Assembly (NCBI GenBank): GCA_963978545.1
Contig: OZ021732.1
Span: forward strand, 50,201,214-50,265,213
Source: Linyphia triangularis
Lineage: Eukaryota > Arthropoda > Arachnida > Araneae > Linyphiidae
Direction: 5' to 3'
DNA: 64,000 nucleotides
In this document: positions 1 through 11,056 of the stretch, piece by piece
Position numbering within the stretch: position 1 is the stretch's first letter
How the letters are laid out: each line of letters starts with the position of its first letter
Notes under the pieces: generated by a model
The model's database searches: none
What the model saw: the letters and a program-made list of their open reading frames with translations, nothing else
What the model was told of the DNA's origin: nothing
Made by a program: the position numbers and the translations under genes

Positions 1-687
1 CGTTGCTCTTCGGAAAGTGTTTGTAGTATATCTGCAGCTTCAACTCGCAGAGATGTAGCTAACTGGCAGGCTTTTGTCACAGAGTCCCATCCGTTGGCGA
101 CAATTGTAAATTGTGTCTTATACACTTGCCAGGAAGATTTTCCATCGTAAGTCGAAAGCTTAATTGAAGGTCGGGAGGCAACTACTGGTACACATTTCAA
201 ATCTTCCGAAACAGTTCTGCTCGATAGTCTCTTCTCTAACATTTGGTCTATCTTTTCTTCTATCTCACCCAAATTTTCTTCTAGATTCTTCTTTTCCAGA
301 ATCTATCTTTTTCTCCAAATCATTAAACTTGAATTCTACATTCTCGAATTTCTCTTCTAAGCTATTACACTTCTTTTCGACGTTCTCGAACTTTCCAGCA
401 AATTTGTCTTCTGTTTGTTTCACGCTTTCTTCCATAGTTGCTAAAAGATGACCTTTAATTCCTTCTGCCCGGCAGAGATCGCAGCAATATTCTTCTGCAT
501 TTTCTCTTTGCCAGAGAAAATCTCTCTTCATCTCATCTAGGCCAAAGAAAATCTCGTTCTTCATCTCTTCTTCGCTCGCTTTCATTTCTTCCTGCCCTTT
601 GGATAATTCCTTCTTCATTTCTTGCATGAAAGCCAAAAGCTGTTTAAGTTTTTCATCTTGTTCCACCATTACTCTGGTTATCGGCAT
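1..687 (-). pseudogene. gag: Ty3/Gypsy gag, 5' part, frameshifted
   Basis: Retrotransposon Gag (capsid-type) fragment that begins just inside the LTR at 712-1364 and runs off the window at base 1. The ATG is at 687. The first 140 codons are strongly charged coiled-coil sequence (Lys/Glu/Met rich) ending in a stop at 265. Further left, another frame of the same strand resumes with a capsid-like stretch containing YDGKSSWQVYKTQF and an EAADILQTL motif. These match the Gag at 44051-45523 of the second Gypsy element in this window (FDGKSSWRVYQTQF; EAADILQTL). So at least one frameshift or stop lies around 190-265 and the copy is probably dead. The similarity between the two elements is seen directly; the capsid role is known for the family. 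Confidence 0.75.
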
Positions 688-692
688 TCAAA

Positions 693-709
693 TCCCACTT
701 CTGACACCA
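693..709 (-). other. tRNA primer-binding site of Gypsy element 1
   Basis: Read on the minus strand, TGGTGTCAGAAGTGGGA lies two bases inside the LTR. The same 16-17 bases follow the 5' LTR of the second Gypsy element (45538-45554). Ending in the complement of a tRNA CCA tail (TGG) and sitting next to the LTR is what is expected of a primer-binding site. I do not assign the primer tRNA. Confidence 0.65.
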
Positions 710-711
710 GT

Positions 712-1364
712 TGTTGCGTGGATGGGTTCGAAAGACTTGAAGCCAAAGCAGATCAAAACTTGCAGAAATTTATTCCGATATAACTCTTTGCAGATTCTCT
801 TACAACTCCAGAACTTCTCATTCTAATAGACTCAATACAGCTCTTTACACGAGAATAGAGCACAACAGCAGTTAAAAACTTGATACACAACTGCTAAAAT
901 CGCCGTAAAAGACAATGCAATACAGTTCGCTTTTAGAACTACTCTGAATGCTCACTAAGAGACAACTAACTTACTCCCTCTTGGTCGGCCTTATATAGGA
1001 AAGTTAAATCTTCGTGAATCTTCTAGAGATAGAAATTTGGAGAATTTCCCAGATCGTAGTCGAAAAGCCCTATATATGTACATGGGGACCGAAAATGTCA
1101 AGTTTGGCGACATTTGACAATTTCTCGCCAACTTGGCGAGATTGCCATTAACCATAATGTTAAATAGCCTGCCCCTTGTAATACTCGTTTTCCACGAGTT
1201 TTACAAAGGCCAGGTTATCCATAGTTTTCAAGCATTAGGAGTCACATTGCAGGAAAGCAAAGACAAACGAACTCTTGCACTGCCTTATGCGAAATGTACA
1301 TAAATTTTTCTATGTACATAATTAATACAACGAAATATTTACAAATATACAGAAATTCGTAACA
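712..1364 (-). repeat. 5' LTR of Gypsy element 1
   Basis: The minus-strand sequence starts TGTTACGAATTT and ends CGCAACA, the usual TG...CA ends. The LTR is about 653 bp. A TATATAAG-type box lies near 993-1000 (minus). The solo LTR at 55774-56491 is the same family in the opposite orientation and is longer (718 bp), so this copy carries internal deletions. Gag lies on its downstream side. The partner LTR is outside the window. Confidence 0.8.
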
Positions 1365-2938
1365 TTATGTTTGATTGTCGTAGAAACGTAACAAAAGAAT
1401 TTTTTTTTTTTTTTTTTTTTAATATTTCTCTTTATTTCGTATTAAGTGCTAAATACTGATATTTCACATTAAAATTTACATGTTAAATCTTTCATAGCTA
1501 TTTCTCTATGACGAAAGAAATTTTTTATAGCCTTCCCGTGGAAACCAAAAGATTACGTACTTAACATTTTAATTATTCTTTAAAAATTCAAGATTCTTTT
1601 TGCAGTATTCCTAGTGTTAATTATTGTGATGTTTTATTTTAATGTTTTTCCTAAATTTCACAAGTTCGATTCATATCGTCCCTTTTTTTTAAAAAGGGAA
1701 TATTTACAAAATAGAAAATTTCGCACTCCCTCGTTTTCCCCCCTACTATTTTCATTTGGGTGTAAACGCGAAGCCGCTGTACCGCCGTACTTAGCGGCAC
1801 CTATCGGACACTCTCAAGGAGACTTCCCTGAAAAAATTACTTGCAACTGAACACTGGAGTTCTTTGACTATAAAAACAATCTAGGTGCACGCCAAGTTCA
1901 TTGCCAGCCATCTTTTACCGGAAGCCACTCAGCAGTATTTTGACATCTCATATCTGCGTATTACACATTTGATTTCCAATTTTGCCAAAAATAAACTTTT
2001 TCGGGGCAAATTTCTACTTTTCATGATTGCTTTTTGTAAGGTGACTACTTTTTCAACTGAAATGGATATATTGCAAAAAAAAAAAAGTTATATTTTTACT
2101 TAATTGGTGCAGTGATTTAAAAAATTTTTTGTATAATTTTCAATAGCTTTTAAGTGTATGGAAAATATTGAATATTGGTGCCATTTTAACTGTCTTTTAG
2201 CCAAGTTTAAACTTTAGTTTTGAAGTTTTTGAAAAGGGAATAAAGAAAATCGAAAAAACACATGGAACTACAAAATGATCATCAAAAAACTTAAAATGTT
2301 TGAAAATATCGATATATCAGTGACTTTTATCAATACTTTTAATATCGATATTTTTTTAGAAATATCGATAAAAATATCGTCGTATCGATATATCGCCGAC
2401 CTCTAATAGCACCCCAAAACTCATTCACAGATCATCCAATTACTGTGGTACTTCTAGCAGAGCTGGAAGTATGAAATTTGGTATGCTTGTAAGGTTTAAC
2501 ATATATACAAAGGAGAAAATCAAAAAATCGAGATTTTCCCCTCCGAATTCCTTAAAGGGGGCTATTTTCGAATTTTTTTAATCTCGATTCTAATACACTT
2601 CTATTAGGACTAGAATCATAAAACTTCGAATAATAGTAGCTCTGACCCTATAAAAATAGAGGAGAAACTTGCCACACGCCGCAAAGCCTCTAAAATCAAG
2701 AAATAATAATAATAATAATAAAAAATGTACTTGGCATTATAAAACTGACCATTGGCGATATTTTATCGCCTACGAAATGATCGCCAATCGTTAATTTTTT
2801 TCTCCTTTGCCAATTTTTTTTACATATCTGAATAAACTATTTAAAATAATTTTATATTGTCATCATTCCTATTGAAGGCATAAGTACGTCATGGATTGTG
2901 GTCCGGTAAATTTCACTTTCTTAGAAAATTCTCGTAAA
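1365..2938. other. AT-rich non-coding stretch with decayed repeats
   Basis: No credible gene. It holds a T homopolymer at 1400-1420, an ATCGATA-rich segment at about 2300-2400 ending in CGCCGACCTC, which resembles one end of a hAT-type element with no partner end visible, a (AAT)n run at 2702-2720, and short open frames without recognisable content. Confidence 0.5.
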
Positions 2939-3444
2939 ATGGACAATTCCCGCATTTTTTAAAAACGAGTGAAATTAGTTTATATTTATGAAGAATTTCT
3001 TTCTGATTCCAAATATTTAAACAAAAGTTCTTTAAAAAAATTAGTTATTTAAATATTAAGAAAAGAAAAGGCACCAAAACCGAGCCCAAACCATTGAACA
3101 AAATCTGTGACGTCAAGAGATTTTTCCATTTCTATGGTTATCTTGAGGTTTCTGTCAAATAGTTGGCGTTCATTTGGTAGACCATATAGATTGGCGCGAT
3201 TTGTGAGAAACTTGCAAAACTTGTTTCCTCTGCTGCATTTCAAGCCAAGATGTTTGAGATCTTTTGACGTCACATTCAATTCTAGCCGAATGAATCGTTT
3301 TTTCGCCAACGTCTAACAGGGGAACTTTGATTGCAAATTTAAAAAAAAAAAAAAGTGCATAGAGCAGAAATTTTTGTGTTTATGGCCTTTTCGAAACATT
3401 TAGAATTGAATAAAAAATATTTAAAAAATACGGGAATTGTCCAT
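2939..3444. mobile_element. Short inverted-repeat element (MITE-like)
   Basis: The 25-bp ends are inverted copies with one mismatch: ATGGACAATTCCCG at 2939-2963 and its complement at 3420-3444. A second nested inverted pair built on TGACGTCAAAAGAT lies at about 3106-3120 and 3258-3275. An 86-codon open frame (minus, 3049-3309) spans the middle but resembles no family I recognise, and the inverted-repeat symmetry produces open frames on both strands. Probably non-autonomous. No clear target duplication was found. Confidence 0.55.
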
Positions 3445-4789
3445 TCTTTGCCAACTAGATGTTGTTGAGAATGTTTTTTAAAATTTTCCTTAAAACCAAA
3501 TTATTAAAAGAATAAAGATGTCGGCTAATTATTTAGATCTCGTACTTCGCCACCAACAAAAAGTTTGTCAACAGTCAACTGTATAATAAATTCCATAACC
3601 CTTTCAATACCAGGAAGTTTTTTTGAAAGTTTAAAAATTATGAACACTAAACATTTGAAAACCAGTTATTGTTGTGCAAATAAATGATAAATTTTAAATT
3701 ATTACCTTAAAAAGGAAATGAAATCCCAACAATAACATCTCTGTAAAAAGGCGCCAAGTTCTTCATGCAATGATTACATCCATGAACCTTTTTGAGATCT
3801 AAAGTAGAGTCAACTTTAAAGTTGTTGTAAATTACGGGCAATAAAATTTAGTAATTTTTTTTCTCTAAGTCAAAATTCCCCTGCATTGGCCTAAATTTAT
3901 AGCTACAAAAATGTTTGTGTGACTTGGCCATTACTCATCAGGGAATCAGAATAGGTAATGCATACATGCGATTCTTCCGCGAATTTCATCAAAATTATCC
4001 ATCATCCACAGAAAAACTTGTCAATTTTGAAAATAGATGTATTCAATTTTTTTTCGGAAATCGTATTGTAAAGTCTGCTTTCGTCCTTTTTTCCCGTAAT
4101 GTTTCTAAGAAAAATCCTATTCACCTTCGAAATCTCAAATTAAATAAAAAAAATACATAAAATTTGTGAATTTATCGTCGATTTTTTTTTTGGCGAAATA
4201 GCTCCGATTTTCTCTCCAAATTTGATTTTGAAAAATTCCTGTGGATTGAATCTTGAATGCCAAATAATCGAACTTTTACTGTATTTAACTATTATTACAG
4301 GGTGTCCAGCAGTTGGCAAATATACTTGGAATTTGTTGCAAGTCGGGAAAGTCATGAATTATGCTTGAAATTCGTCTTTATTGTTGGAATTTCCGGTTTG
4401 AATCCAGACATTTTTTCTCCTCTTCGTCATCAGAAAAAGTCTCCTTATGGAAGTTAAAAAATTGGGAACTGTTTCCAAGGATGTGATTCCTTCGCGAGTC
4501 GGCGAATTCCCCTCCCCCCCCCCTTTTTTTTTTTACAAATTTCAAATGAAATCAGCCTTTTTTTCTACAATTTTCCCCTTGATCTCGCAGATAGAGAGTG
4601 TTTCTCCTTCCCTTAGAAATTTTCTCTTACTTTAAACATGGTTCTATTCGAAGATTTTTGATCGAAATTTCGACCATGCCGGAGATCGATAGATTTTCCT
4701 GACAAATACGAAATCTGCACGAGTTCAAACTCCTTCAAACCACCAGTTGGATGAATACTTTCCCCCAGCATTTTTCTTTAATATTATAC

Positions 4790-5650
4790 CCTCTACCTAC
4801 ATTATTTACGTTGATATGCAATGGACATTTTGCTGAACTTTACGGGGATGAAATGGCCGTTTTTCCGTGATTGGCGTACGCTATCGCCGAGAATTACGTT
4901 TTTGCATGATGATCATTTTTGACGGATGTTCCACCTATATATATGGTTGCTGATTTTATTGCAAAAATTTGCACCTGTCAGTAATGGTACATTTCAGCTG
5001 AAATACGGATTTCCTCTCTTTTCTTATTAAAGTTTCGATTATTCTTGAGATCGAAACAAATCTGCATTGCAATCTTATTGAGCTTATTGGCAAATCTAAC
5101 AGCCACGAATCTTATGTGTGATCAGACTTCCTCAAACCTCCGATGTAAAGGCCAATTTTCCTGCAGATTACCAGTCTCTATCGCCATTATTTACGTTGGT
5201 GTGTAGTACTTAGTTTCGCTGAGCGTTGCGCTGACTTAAGGTCTGCAATTACCGAAATTTACGCTGCTACGACGGGTACTATCACCGAGATTTACGTTGT
5301 TGTAGTGTTCATTTTCGCTGAGTGTTGCGCCGATATAATAGCCACTATTCCGAAGATTTGCCCCTAATATCTATAGTTGTTGCTATCGCCGAGGTTTACG
5401 TAGTTGTAATAGACATTTTTGAAAAGTGTTACGTCGATGTAATTTTTCAGACATTTCCAACGATGTATTGAGCACTAATGCTGATATTTACGTTGGTGTG
5501 ATGTTCGTTTTTTCCGATTGTTGCTTTAAGATTTTGCCCAGATTTTCGTCGATACGGTGGCCACAATCGCCGATATTTACGTTGGAGTAATGGTAATTTT
5601 CAACTAGGTTTAAGCCGTTTTAATAGTTGCTATTGTGAAATTTACGGTGC
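4790..5650 (+). repeat. Irregular array of TTTACGTTG motifs
   Basis: The motif (C)GCCGA-N-ATTTACGTTG-N-TGT recurs about nine times, near 4803, 4880, 5182, 5247, 5285, 5390, 5482, 5568 and 5640, at uneven spacing (about 35 to 300 bases). Companion words recur between copies (TTTCGCTGAGTGTTGCG at 5212 and 5308). The block is less AT-rich than its surroundings. It reads as a strongly diverged tandem repeat; no coding frame persists through it. Confidence 0.5.
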
Positions 5651-5884
5651 TCTCTACGTGTCTGCCTAGGTCTAGGTTTCCTGTGATGTGATAGCCGCTA
5701 TGCCCGTAATTAGTGTCTGTGTGAAGATCGGTTTTGCCTTTTGATTTGAATGGATGCAGAATGACTTAAGATTTTAATTTAATTTTGGGCAAGAAATTTG
5801 TCTCAATTGTCCAATTTTACTGTATATTTTTATTTAAAGTTGTAATTTTAACTGCTATAATATATAAAATAATGTGTTTAGTCA

Positions 5885-5917
<33 letters not shown>

Positions 5918-6407
5918 GATTTTGCATTTTAACTCGAGCTATCAATTATGGTTAAAAAGTTTAAGCATATTTTTTTTATATAATTGTTTAAAACTGGCTT
6001 GTTCAACTGTGGAAATTTAAAGTTTTTTTGCTTGGGTACTGTATTATGGTAAGTTACATGTAGAACCTCCCTCCCTTAGCACTTAGCAACAGAAATTTTA
6101 GTGACAAACAATTGTTTTCAAAGGAAACTGAAAGAAAAAACTGCAAATATTGCCAAATTACAGAGAAATGTTTACCTGAAAAAAAAAAGAAAAAAAATCC
6201 TAGGTCTCAAACATTCATTAATTAGTAACATTCCTTTTTACCTAGTATTCCTGTATTACCTAGTAACATTTAGACCTTCATATTTATGACTTGGTAAACT
6301 GTCTTATTTTATTTTTTTTTATTATTTTTTTTTCACTCTCAAGAAAGAGCCTTTTAAAAACCCTCTCTTACTATTTTCAATATAACAACCCGATTCTTAT
6401 ATGATGG

Positions 6408-6592
6408 TTGGTTGTATTCAGATTATCTGGCGTCGTCAGCAACACGAGGGCTATAATGCGCCGAAACATTCGTCATTAGACAAGCCAACATACATTTACA
6501 AACACCCATGCCAACACGGAACTCGAACCCGCAACCTCGCGGTCTAGAAGCTAGCACGCTAACGTCGCTAACCACTATACCGTTTGGTCGGC
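6408..6592 (-). mobile_element. tRNA-derived SINE, copy 1
   Basis: About 180 bp. On the minus strand it has a tRNA-like head: an A box around TATAGTGGTTAGC and a B box GGTTCGAGTYCCG. These are followed by a body (GGCGCATTATAGCCCTCGTGTTGCTGACGGCGCC in pieces) and a tail ending in AACC units. It is flanked by the 12-bp target duplication CTTATATGATGG (6396-6407 and 6593-6604). This copy has a small internal duplication in the head (ctaacgtcgctaacc). Pol III transcription and LINE-driven retroposition are known for the class. Confidence 0.9.
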
Positions 6593-8048
6593 CTTATATG
6601 ATGGTAAGCCATTTATTAATTTCATAAAAAAATTTAATTTCTAAAATTTACTCAACACACTACTAAGTGAGGTATACTTTGGAAAATATGGTGATAATTG
6701 GTCGCAAGAGGGGCCCTTGAAAGTTTTTTAATGATGCTTGAATTTTTATTAGAAACTTTGCTGGACACCCTGTATTATAATTTCTGAATGTGTACAAAAA
6801 CATTTAAATCAAGTTTCCAGTTATGATTAATACATGAACACAGTTGTCTTTATTCATTATCCAAAATTTAACTAAGATTTGTATTGAATTTTGTGCGCGA
6901 TATGTTTTTGTAAAATGACAAAAAAAAAATTCAGCTAATTTTTTGCTTGACTCATCACATGTATGGTAATGGTCAAGTGTCAAATATTTTTGCAGCTATA
7001 TATTTAGGCCTAGCAAGGGAATTTTGACTTAGAGAAAAAAAATTACCAAATTTTATTGCCCGTAATTTACAACTTTAAACTTGACTCTACTTTAGATCTC
7101 ATACTTTTCACGACCGTAATCATTATATGAAGAACTTGGCGCCTTTTTGCAGAGATGTTTTTGTTGGGATATACATGCATCGGGTTTGGGAGACCACGTT
7201 CGTTATGACTGCACTCATCCAAAAATGTATACAGAATGACTGTAAAAAAAGTGTTAATAATTCAATAGTCCCGAAAATATTTAAACGCGAGAAAAGTTAT
7301 TACACATATTAATAAACTTGAACTAAATACTAACATACCAAGAGATACACGAAGTAAATTATTGCAAATCTTTTTTAAGCATTGGAAAAAAGGATTGTAA
7401 AAAAATTAATTGTAATCCGCAAATGGCCAAAATAATAAAACGGTTGGATTTCGAACTCCGTCGGTTGGTTGGTTTGTACGCTCAACGGCCTATCGTTAAA
7501 CACAATGACAGCTAATCAAGCCAGGACCTACAACTTAACATGGATTCCGAACCACAATGAACATCCAGGATTCGAACACGGCACCTTTGGCAAGCGAGGC
7601 CAGAGCGACGAGGAACTCCGTCGATACTGTAATTTTTAACTGTGCATTGTACATGCTGCAATTCCAGAAGACTTAACTGCATTTGATATTAGAGCTTTGA
7701 TACTGCACCAAATCAATGTTTATTCGCTGAAAACTAAAACCCGTAATAGACACTAAGATTAAAAATAAATATATATACTTAAAGTGTAAAACTAAAAATA
7801 CTAAATTAAGTAATACAAACCACTTTCTTTTAAAAATTAAAAAAAAGTATTTGTGAGGTGATGTCCTTAAGTGACAATTAAAGATGTTGAGTGTTAAAAA
7901 AACGTATGTATATGTTTTGAATTAAATTTGCAAGGATGTTATTACCGTAAAATGGGGTGAATCGGAACGAAACTTCATGAAATTACAAAGAAACTGTTAT
8001 TTTATACAAATAAAATACTTTTACTTTTATATTTTTTTATTCGGCTAA

Positions 8049-8229
8049 AGTTGTTTGTTTTCAGATTATCTGGCGCCGTCAGCAACACGAGGGCTATAAT
8101 GCGCCTAAACATTCGTCATTAGACAAGCCAACATACATTTACAAACACCCATGCCCTACACGGGACTCGAACCCGCAACCTCGCGGTTTAGAAGCTAGCA
8201 CGCTAACCACTATACAGTTTGATCGGCTG
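8049..8229 (-). mobile_element. tRNA-derived SINE, copy 2
   Basis: Same family as the copy at 6408-6592, with a B box at about 8165-8178. It is flanked by the target duplication TTCGGCTAA (8040-8048 and 8230-8238). Diagnostic variants are GCGCCTAAAC in the body and CAGTTTGATCGGC at the head end; the latter recurs in the hybrid copy at 10715-10891. Confidence 0.88.
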
Positions 8230-8392
8230 TTCGGCTAACGTGTTTGGAATCTTAGAACATATGTTTTGTAGGATTTTCAACTGTCCTTTTTAACAAAAAT
8301 TCTGAAACAGCGTGAATAAAATTTAGTGAGTTTTTGCCTCTCCAGAACTTATCCCGTAATCACTAACATGTGCCTGTTATTGACTTAACTTA

Positions 8393-10027
8393 CAGTGGGT
8401 AAAAAAAGTCTCCGTACGGAAGCCAAAGTTACAAATAAATTAGTATAATTTCTAATCTTTTGCTTCATATCTTCAGTAATTACTGAAATATGTTTAATTT
8501 GATTCTTTAAAATAAGTTTATAATAAATGTCTGTTTTTACGAAACGCATCAAGTATTTAAATTGAAATATTTAAGAGATGTTGATAAGAGCCATGCAAAA
8601 AAAGTTTCCGTACGCCCTATGAAAATTAATTCTGGCTTTTTCCACAACAGACTTGCACTACATTTTTAAAACTGAAGTGTACGCAAGTGTTAAGAAGACA
8701 TGATAGCAGCAATTGTTTAATTATAGCTTGTAGCTCGTCTTAAAATGGAGTTTCTAAATCTACTCGTGAGTTGATGATTCAGTTATGAAATGGATTATTT
8801 ATGAAAAAAATTGGCGAAATCTTTAATGAATTGAAGTCTATACAATATATTAATGAAAGACACCGATATGCTTCAAATTTTTGAGGATAGAGATCGATCA
8901 GGAAAATTTTCAAAGCTAAAACGCTTGCATAAAGGAAATATCCTATAGTAAAGTTCAAGATAATCTGTGAATAAGTGCACCTTATGTCGCACATGGCTCA
9001 AAAATTGATAAAAACAATTAAGTGACATCTCAAACGGGAAGAAATGTTATTAAAATAGCGGGTCTGAATGGACTTACAGCCCACAAGAAGTAGCAGAAAA
9101 AAAAGAGCATCGATTTTGCAAAGTCCTTTTTAGTGATGAATTAAAATTAAATATCCAAGGGTCATATAATCGAGTTATGGTCAGGAGAAAACGAAATCAA
9201 CAAATGTTAACTTATAATTTATGTGGAACTGTCAAACACGGTGGAGGAGACGTTATGGTGTGGGGTTGTATGGAGCTGCTGGTATAGGCAATTTACGCTA
9301 CGTCGAAGGAAATAAGCATAGGTACGTGTATCTTGAAATTCCAATGCCAAACATCTTAACCAGTGCACATAAATTGTCACTTGGGAATTGACTTCAATGT
9401 GTTTAGAAATTCTTAAGTCATGTGCGACTTGAGGTGCTCTTATTCGCGGATTATATTGAACCTTACTATAGGATATTTCTTTTATGCAAGCGTTTTAGCT
9501 TTGAAAATTTTTCCGATTGATCTCTATCTTCAAAAATTTGAAGCACATCGGTGTCTTTGAATAATATATTGTACTAGACTTCAATTCATTAAAGATTTCG
9601 CCAATTTTTTTCCCTAGATAATCCAACATTTCATAACTGAATCACCAACTCAAGAATAGGTTTAGGAACTCCATTTAAAGACAATCAGCAACAAGCTCAA
9701 ATTAAACAATTGCTGCTATCATGTCTTCTTAACACTTGCGTACACTTCAGTTTTAAAAATGTAGTGCAAGTCTGTTGTGGAAAAAGCCAGAATTAATTTT
9801 CATAGGGCGTACGGAAACTTTTTTTGCATGGCACTCAGCAACATCTCCTAAATATTTCAATTTAAATACTTGATGCGTTTTGTAAAAACAGACATTTATT
9901 ATAAACTTATTTTAAAGAATCAAATTAAACATATTTCAGTAGTTACTGAAGATATGAAGCAAAAGATTAGAAATTATTCTAATTTATTTGTAACTTTGAC
10001 TTTCGTACTGAAACTTCTTACGCACTG
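8393..10027. mobile_element. Tc1-like element A with about 600-bp inverted arms
   Basis: It begins CAGTGGGTAAAAAAAGTCTC after TA and ends ...CGCACTG before TA (1635 bp). The left arm (8393 to about 8999) and right arm (about 9417-10027) are inverted copies, far longer than usual Tc1 ends. The roughly 420-bp centre (9000-9416, plus strand) encodes broken Tc1-family transposase. A frame with CKVLFSDELKLNIQGS holds the conserved FSDE-type catalytic Asp region, and KHGGGDVMVWGCM matches the family's GG-VMVWG block; stops and frameshifts follow. So the copy is a non-autonomous deletion derivative. Confidence 0.8.
9055..9370 (+). pseudogene. Tc1-type transposase remnant (element A)
   Basis: Short plus-strand reading segments contain VLFSDELKLN and HGGGDVMVWGC, the middle DDE-domain landmarks of Tc1-family transposases. 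The N-terminal HTH domains are missing because that region is replaced by inverted-arm sequence, and the C-terminal Glu segment is not recognisable. The frame breaks after GCMELL. The product would be nonfunctional. Confidence 0.65.
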
Positions 10028-10714
10028 TATGCATTTTTAGATAAGTATAAACATCCGCGCCCTACTTAATTTAACTTGGTTTTGAAAAGTTTTTATTTGA
10101 CGAATTTTTATGTTTTGCCTCGTCTTGAATTTGAGATTTGCGGGATAAATAGGAACACAAGAAAAGTGGTGTTAAAAAGCAGTTTTTGGCAAGGTTATCT
10201 TCCACACAAGATTCAACGACTGATGAGTAATTATTCTTTTTAAGACAATAATCAAGAGAGCAAGCTTAAATAAATGTCAGAGGAGCCTAGTTTCCGCTTG
10301 GCAGAAAACCCAGTTGTTTGAGTAGTTTGTCTCTACATGACTTCGTTATCTTTAAGATATATGAAAAAATGCAATCCATATCTATAAAGACTATATACAC
10401 CCACAAGATTGTGGCTATATAAGCGTGTTTTACAAAAAGCACCCACAGGAATGAAGAGATTTTCTGAAACAAATGAGGATGCTTTTCTTCTTCCTCAATA
10501 TATTTAAGGAATTTGTCGTCATACGACACACAAAGTAGATTACAAAATATTAATAGTTTTAAAAATTAGAATGAGTTGACACACTTTCAAACACGATTTT
10601 TTTTTTCAATTATTTTGTCAATAAATTTATTATCTGCCATACTAAATTTTTGTATGATAATTTTGTGTTCTTATTCACTTACAATGCAGTATTATTATAT
10701 ATTTTTTTCAACCT

Positions 10715-10891
10715 GGTTGGTTGTATGCAGATTATCTGGCGCCGTCAGCAACACGAGGGCTATAATGCGCCGAAATATTCGTCATTAGACAAGCCAACAT
10801 ACATTAAAAACACCAATGCCAACACGGGACTCGAACCCGCAACCTCGCGGTCTAGAAGCTAGTACGCTAACCACTATACAGTTTGATCGGC
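10715..10891 (-). mobile_element. tRNA-derived SINE, copy 3 (hybrid at duplication junction)
   Basis: Family member at the junction of the tandem duplication. Its left part and left flank match the SINE at 13769-13944 (GCCGAAATATTC; left flank TTTTTTCAACCT). Its right end and right flank match the SINE at 8049-8229 (CAGTTTGATCGGC then TGTTCGGCTAACG). It has no target duplication of its own. That is the pattern left by unequal crossing-over between two SINE copies. Confidence 0.8.
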
Positions 10892-11056
10892 TGTTCGGCT
10901 AACGTGTTTGGAATCTTAGAACATATGTTTTGTAGGATTTTCAACTGTCCTTTTTAACAAAAATTCTGAAACAGCGTGAATAAAATTTAGTGAGTTTTTG
11001 CCTCTCCAGAACTTATCCCGTAATCACTAACATGTGCCTGTTATTGACTTAACTTA

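Larger units (their letters stand above)
4298..6772. mobile_element. Inner inverted-repeat element with CAGGGTGTCC ends
   Basis: The 14-bp ends CAGGGTGTCCAGCA (4298-4311) and their complement (6759-6772) are each flanked by TA. That fits a Tc1/mariner-superfamily insertion, but the ends are short and I see no transposase. It encloses the TTTACGTTG motif array, an A homopolymer at about 5885-5916 and one SINE. Confidence 0.45.
3725..7168. mobile_element. Long-terminal-inverted-repeat element, outer of a concentric pair
   Basis: The outer arms are imperfect inverted copies of about 225 bp: 3725-3950 (starting CCCAACAATAACATCTCTG, GGCGCCAAGTTCTTCAT) and 6945-7168. Both contain the same AAATTACGGGCAATAAAATTT segment in mirrored order. 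No transposase is visible. A second inverted pair with different sequence sits inside it (4298-6772), and a SINE (6408-6592) was added later. The superfamily is not assigned; the only flanking identity is AT. Confidence 0.6.
8230..10714. repeat. Tandem duplication, left unit
   Basis: 2485 bp, repeated at 10892-13768 (2877 bp). The 392-bp length difference equals the two SINE insertions with their target duplications in the right unit (202 + 190 bp). Both units contain the same Tc1-like element in the same flanking sequence, so a whole segment was duplicated, not two separate insertions. SINEs lie at all three boundaries. Confidence 0.85.

Noticed and set aside
3049..3309. 86-codon gene inside the short inverted-repeat element
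   Set aside because: The opposite strand is equally open, due to nested inverted repeats; no family recognised.
6530..6592. tRNA genes suggested by A and B boxes at each SINE
   Set aside because: The boxes belong to SINE heads with target duplications and a shared non-tRNA body; acceptor stems do not pair.
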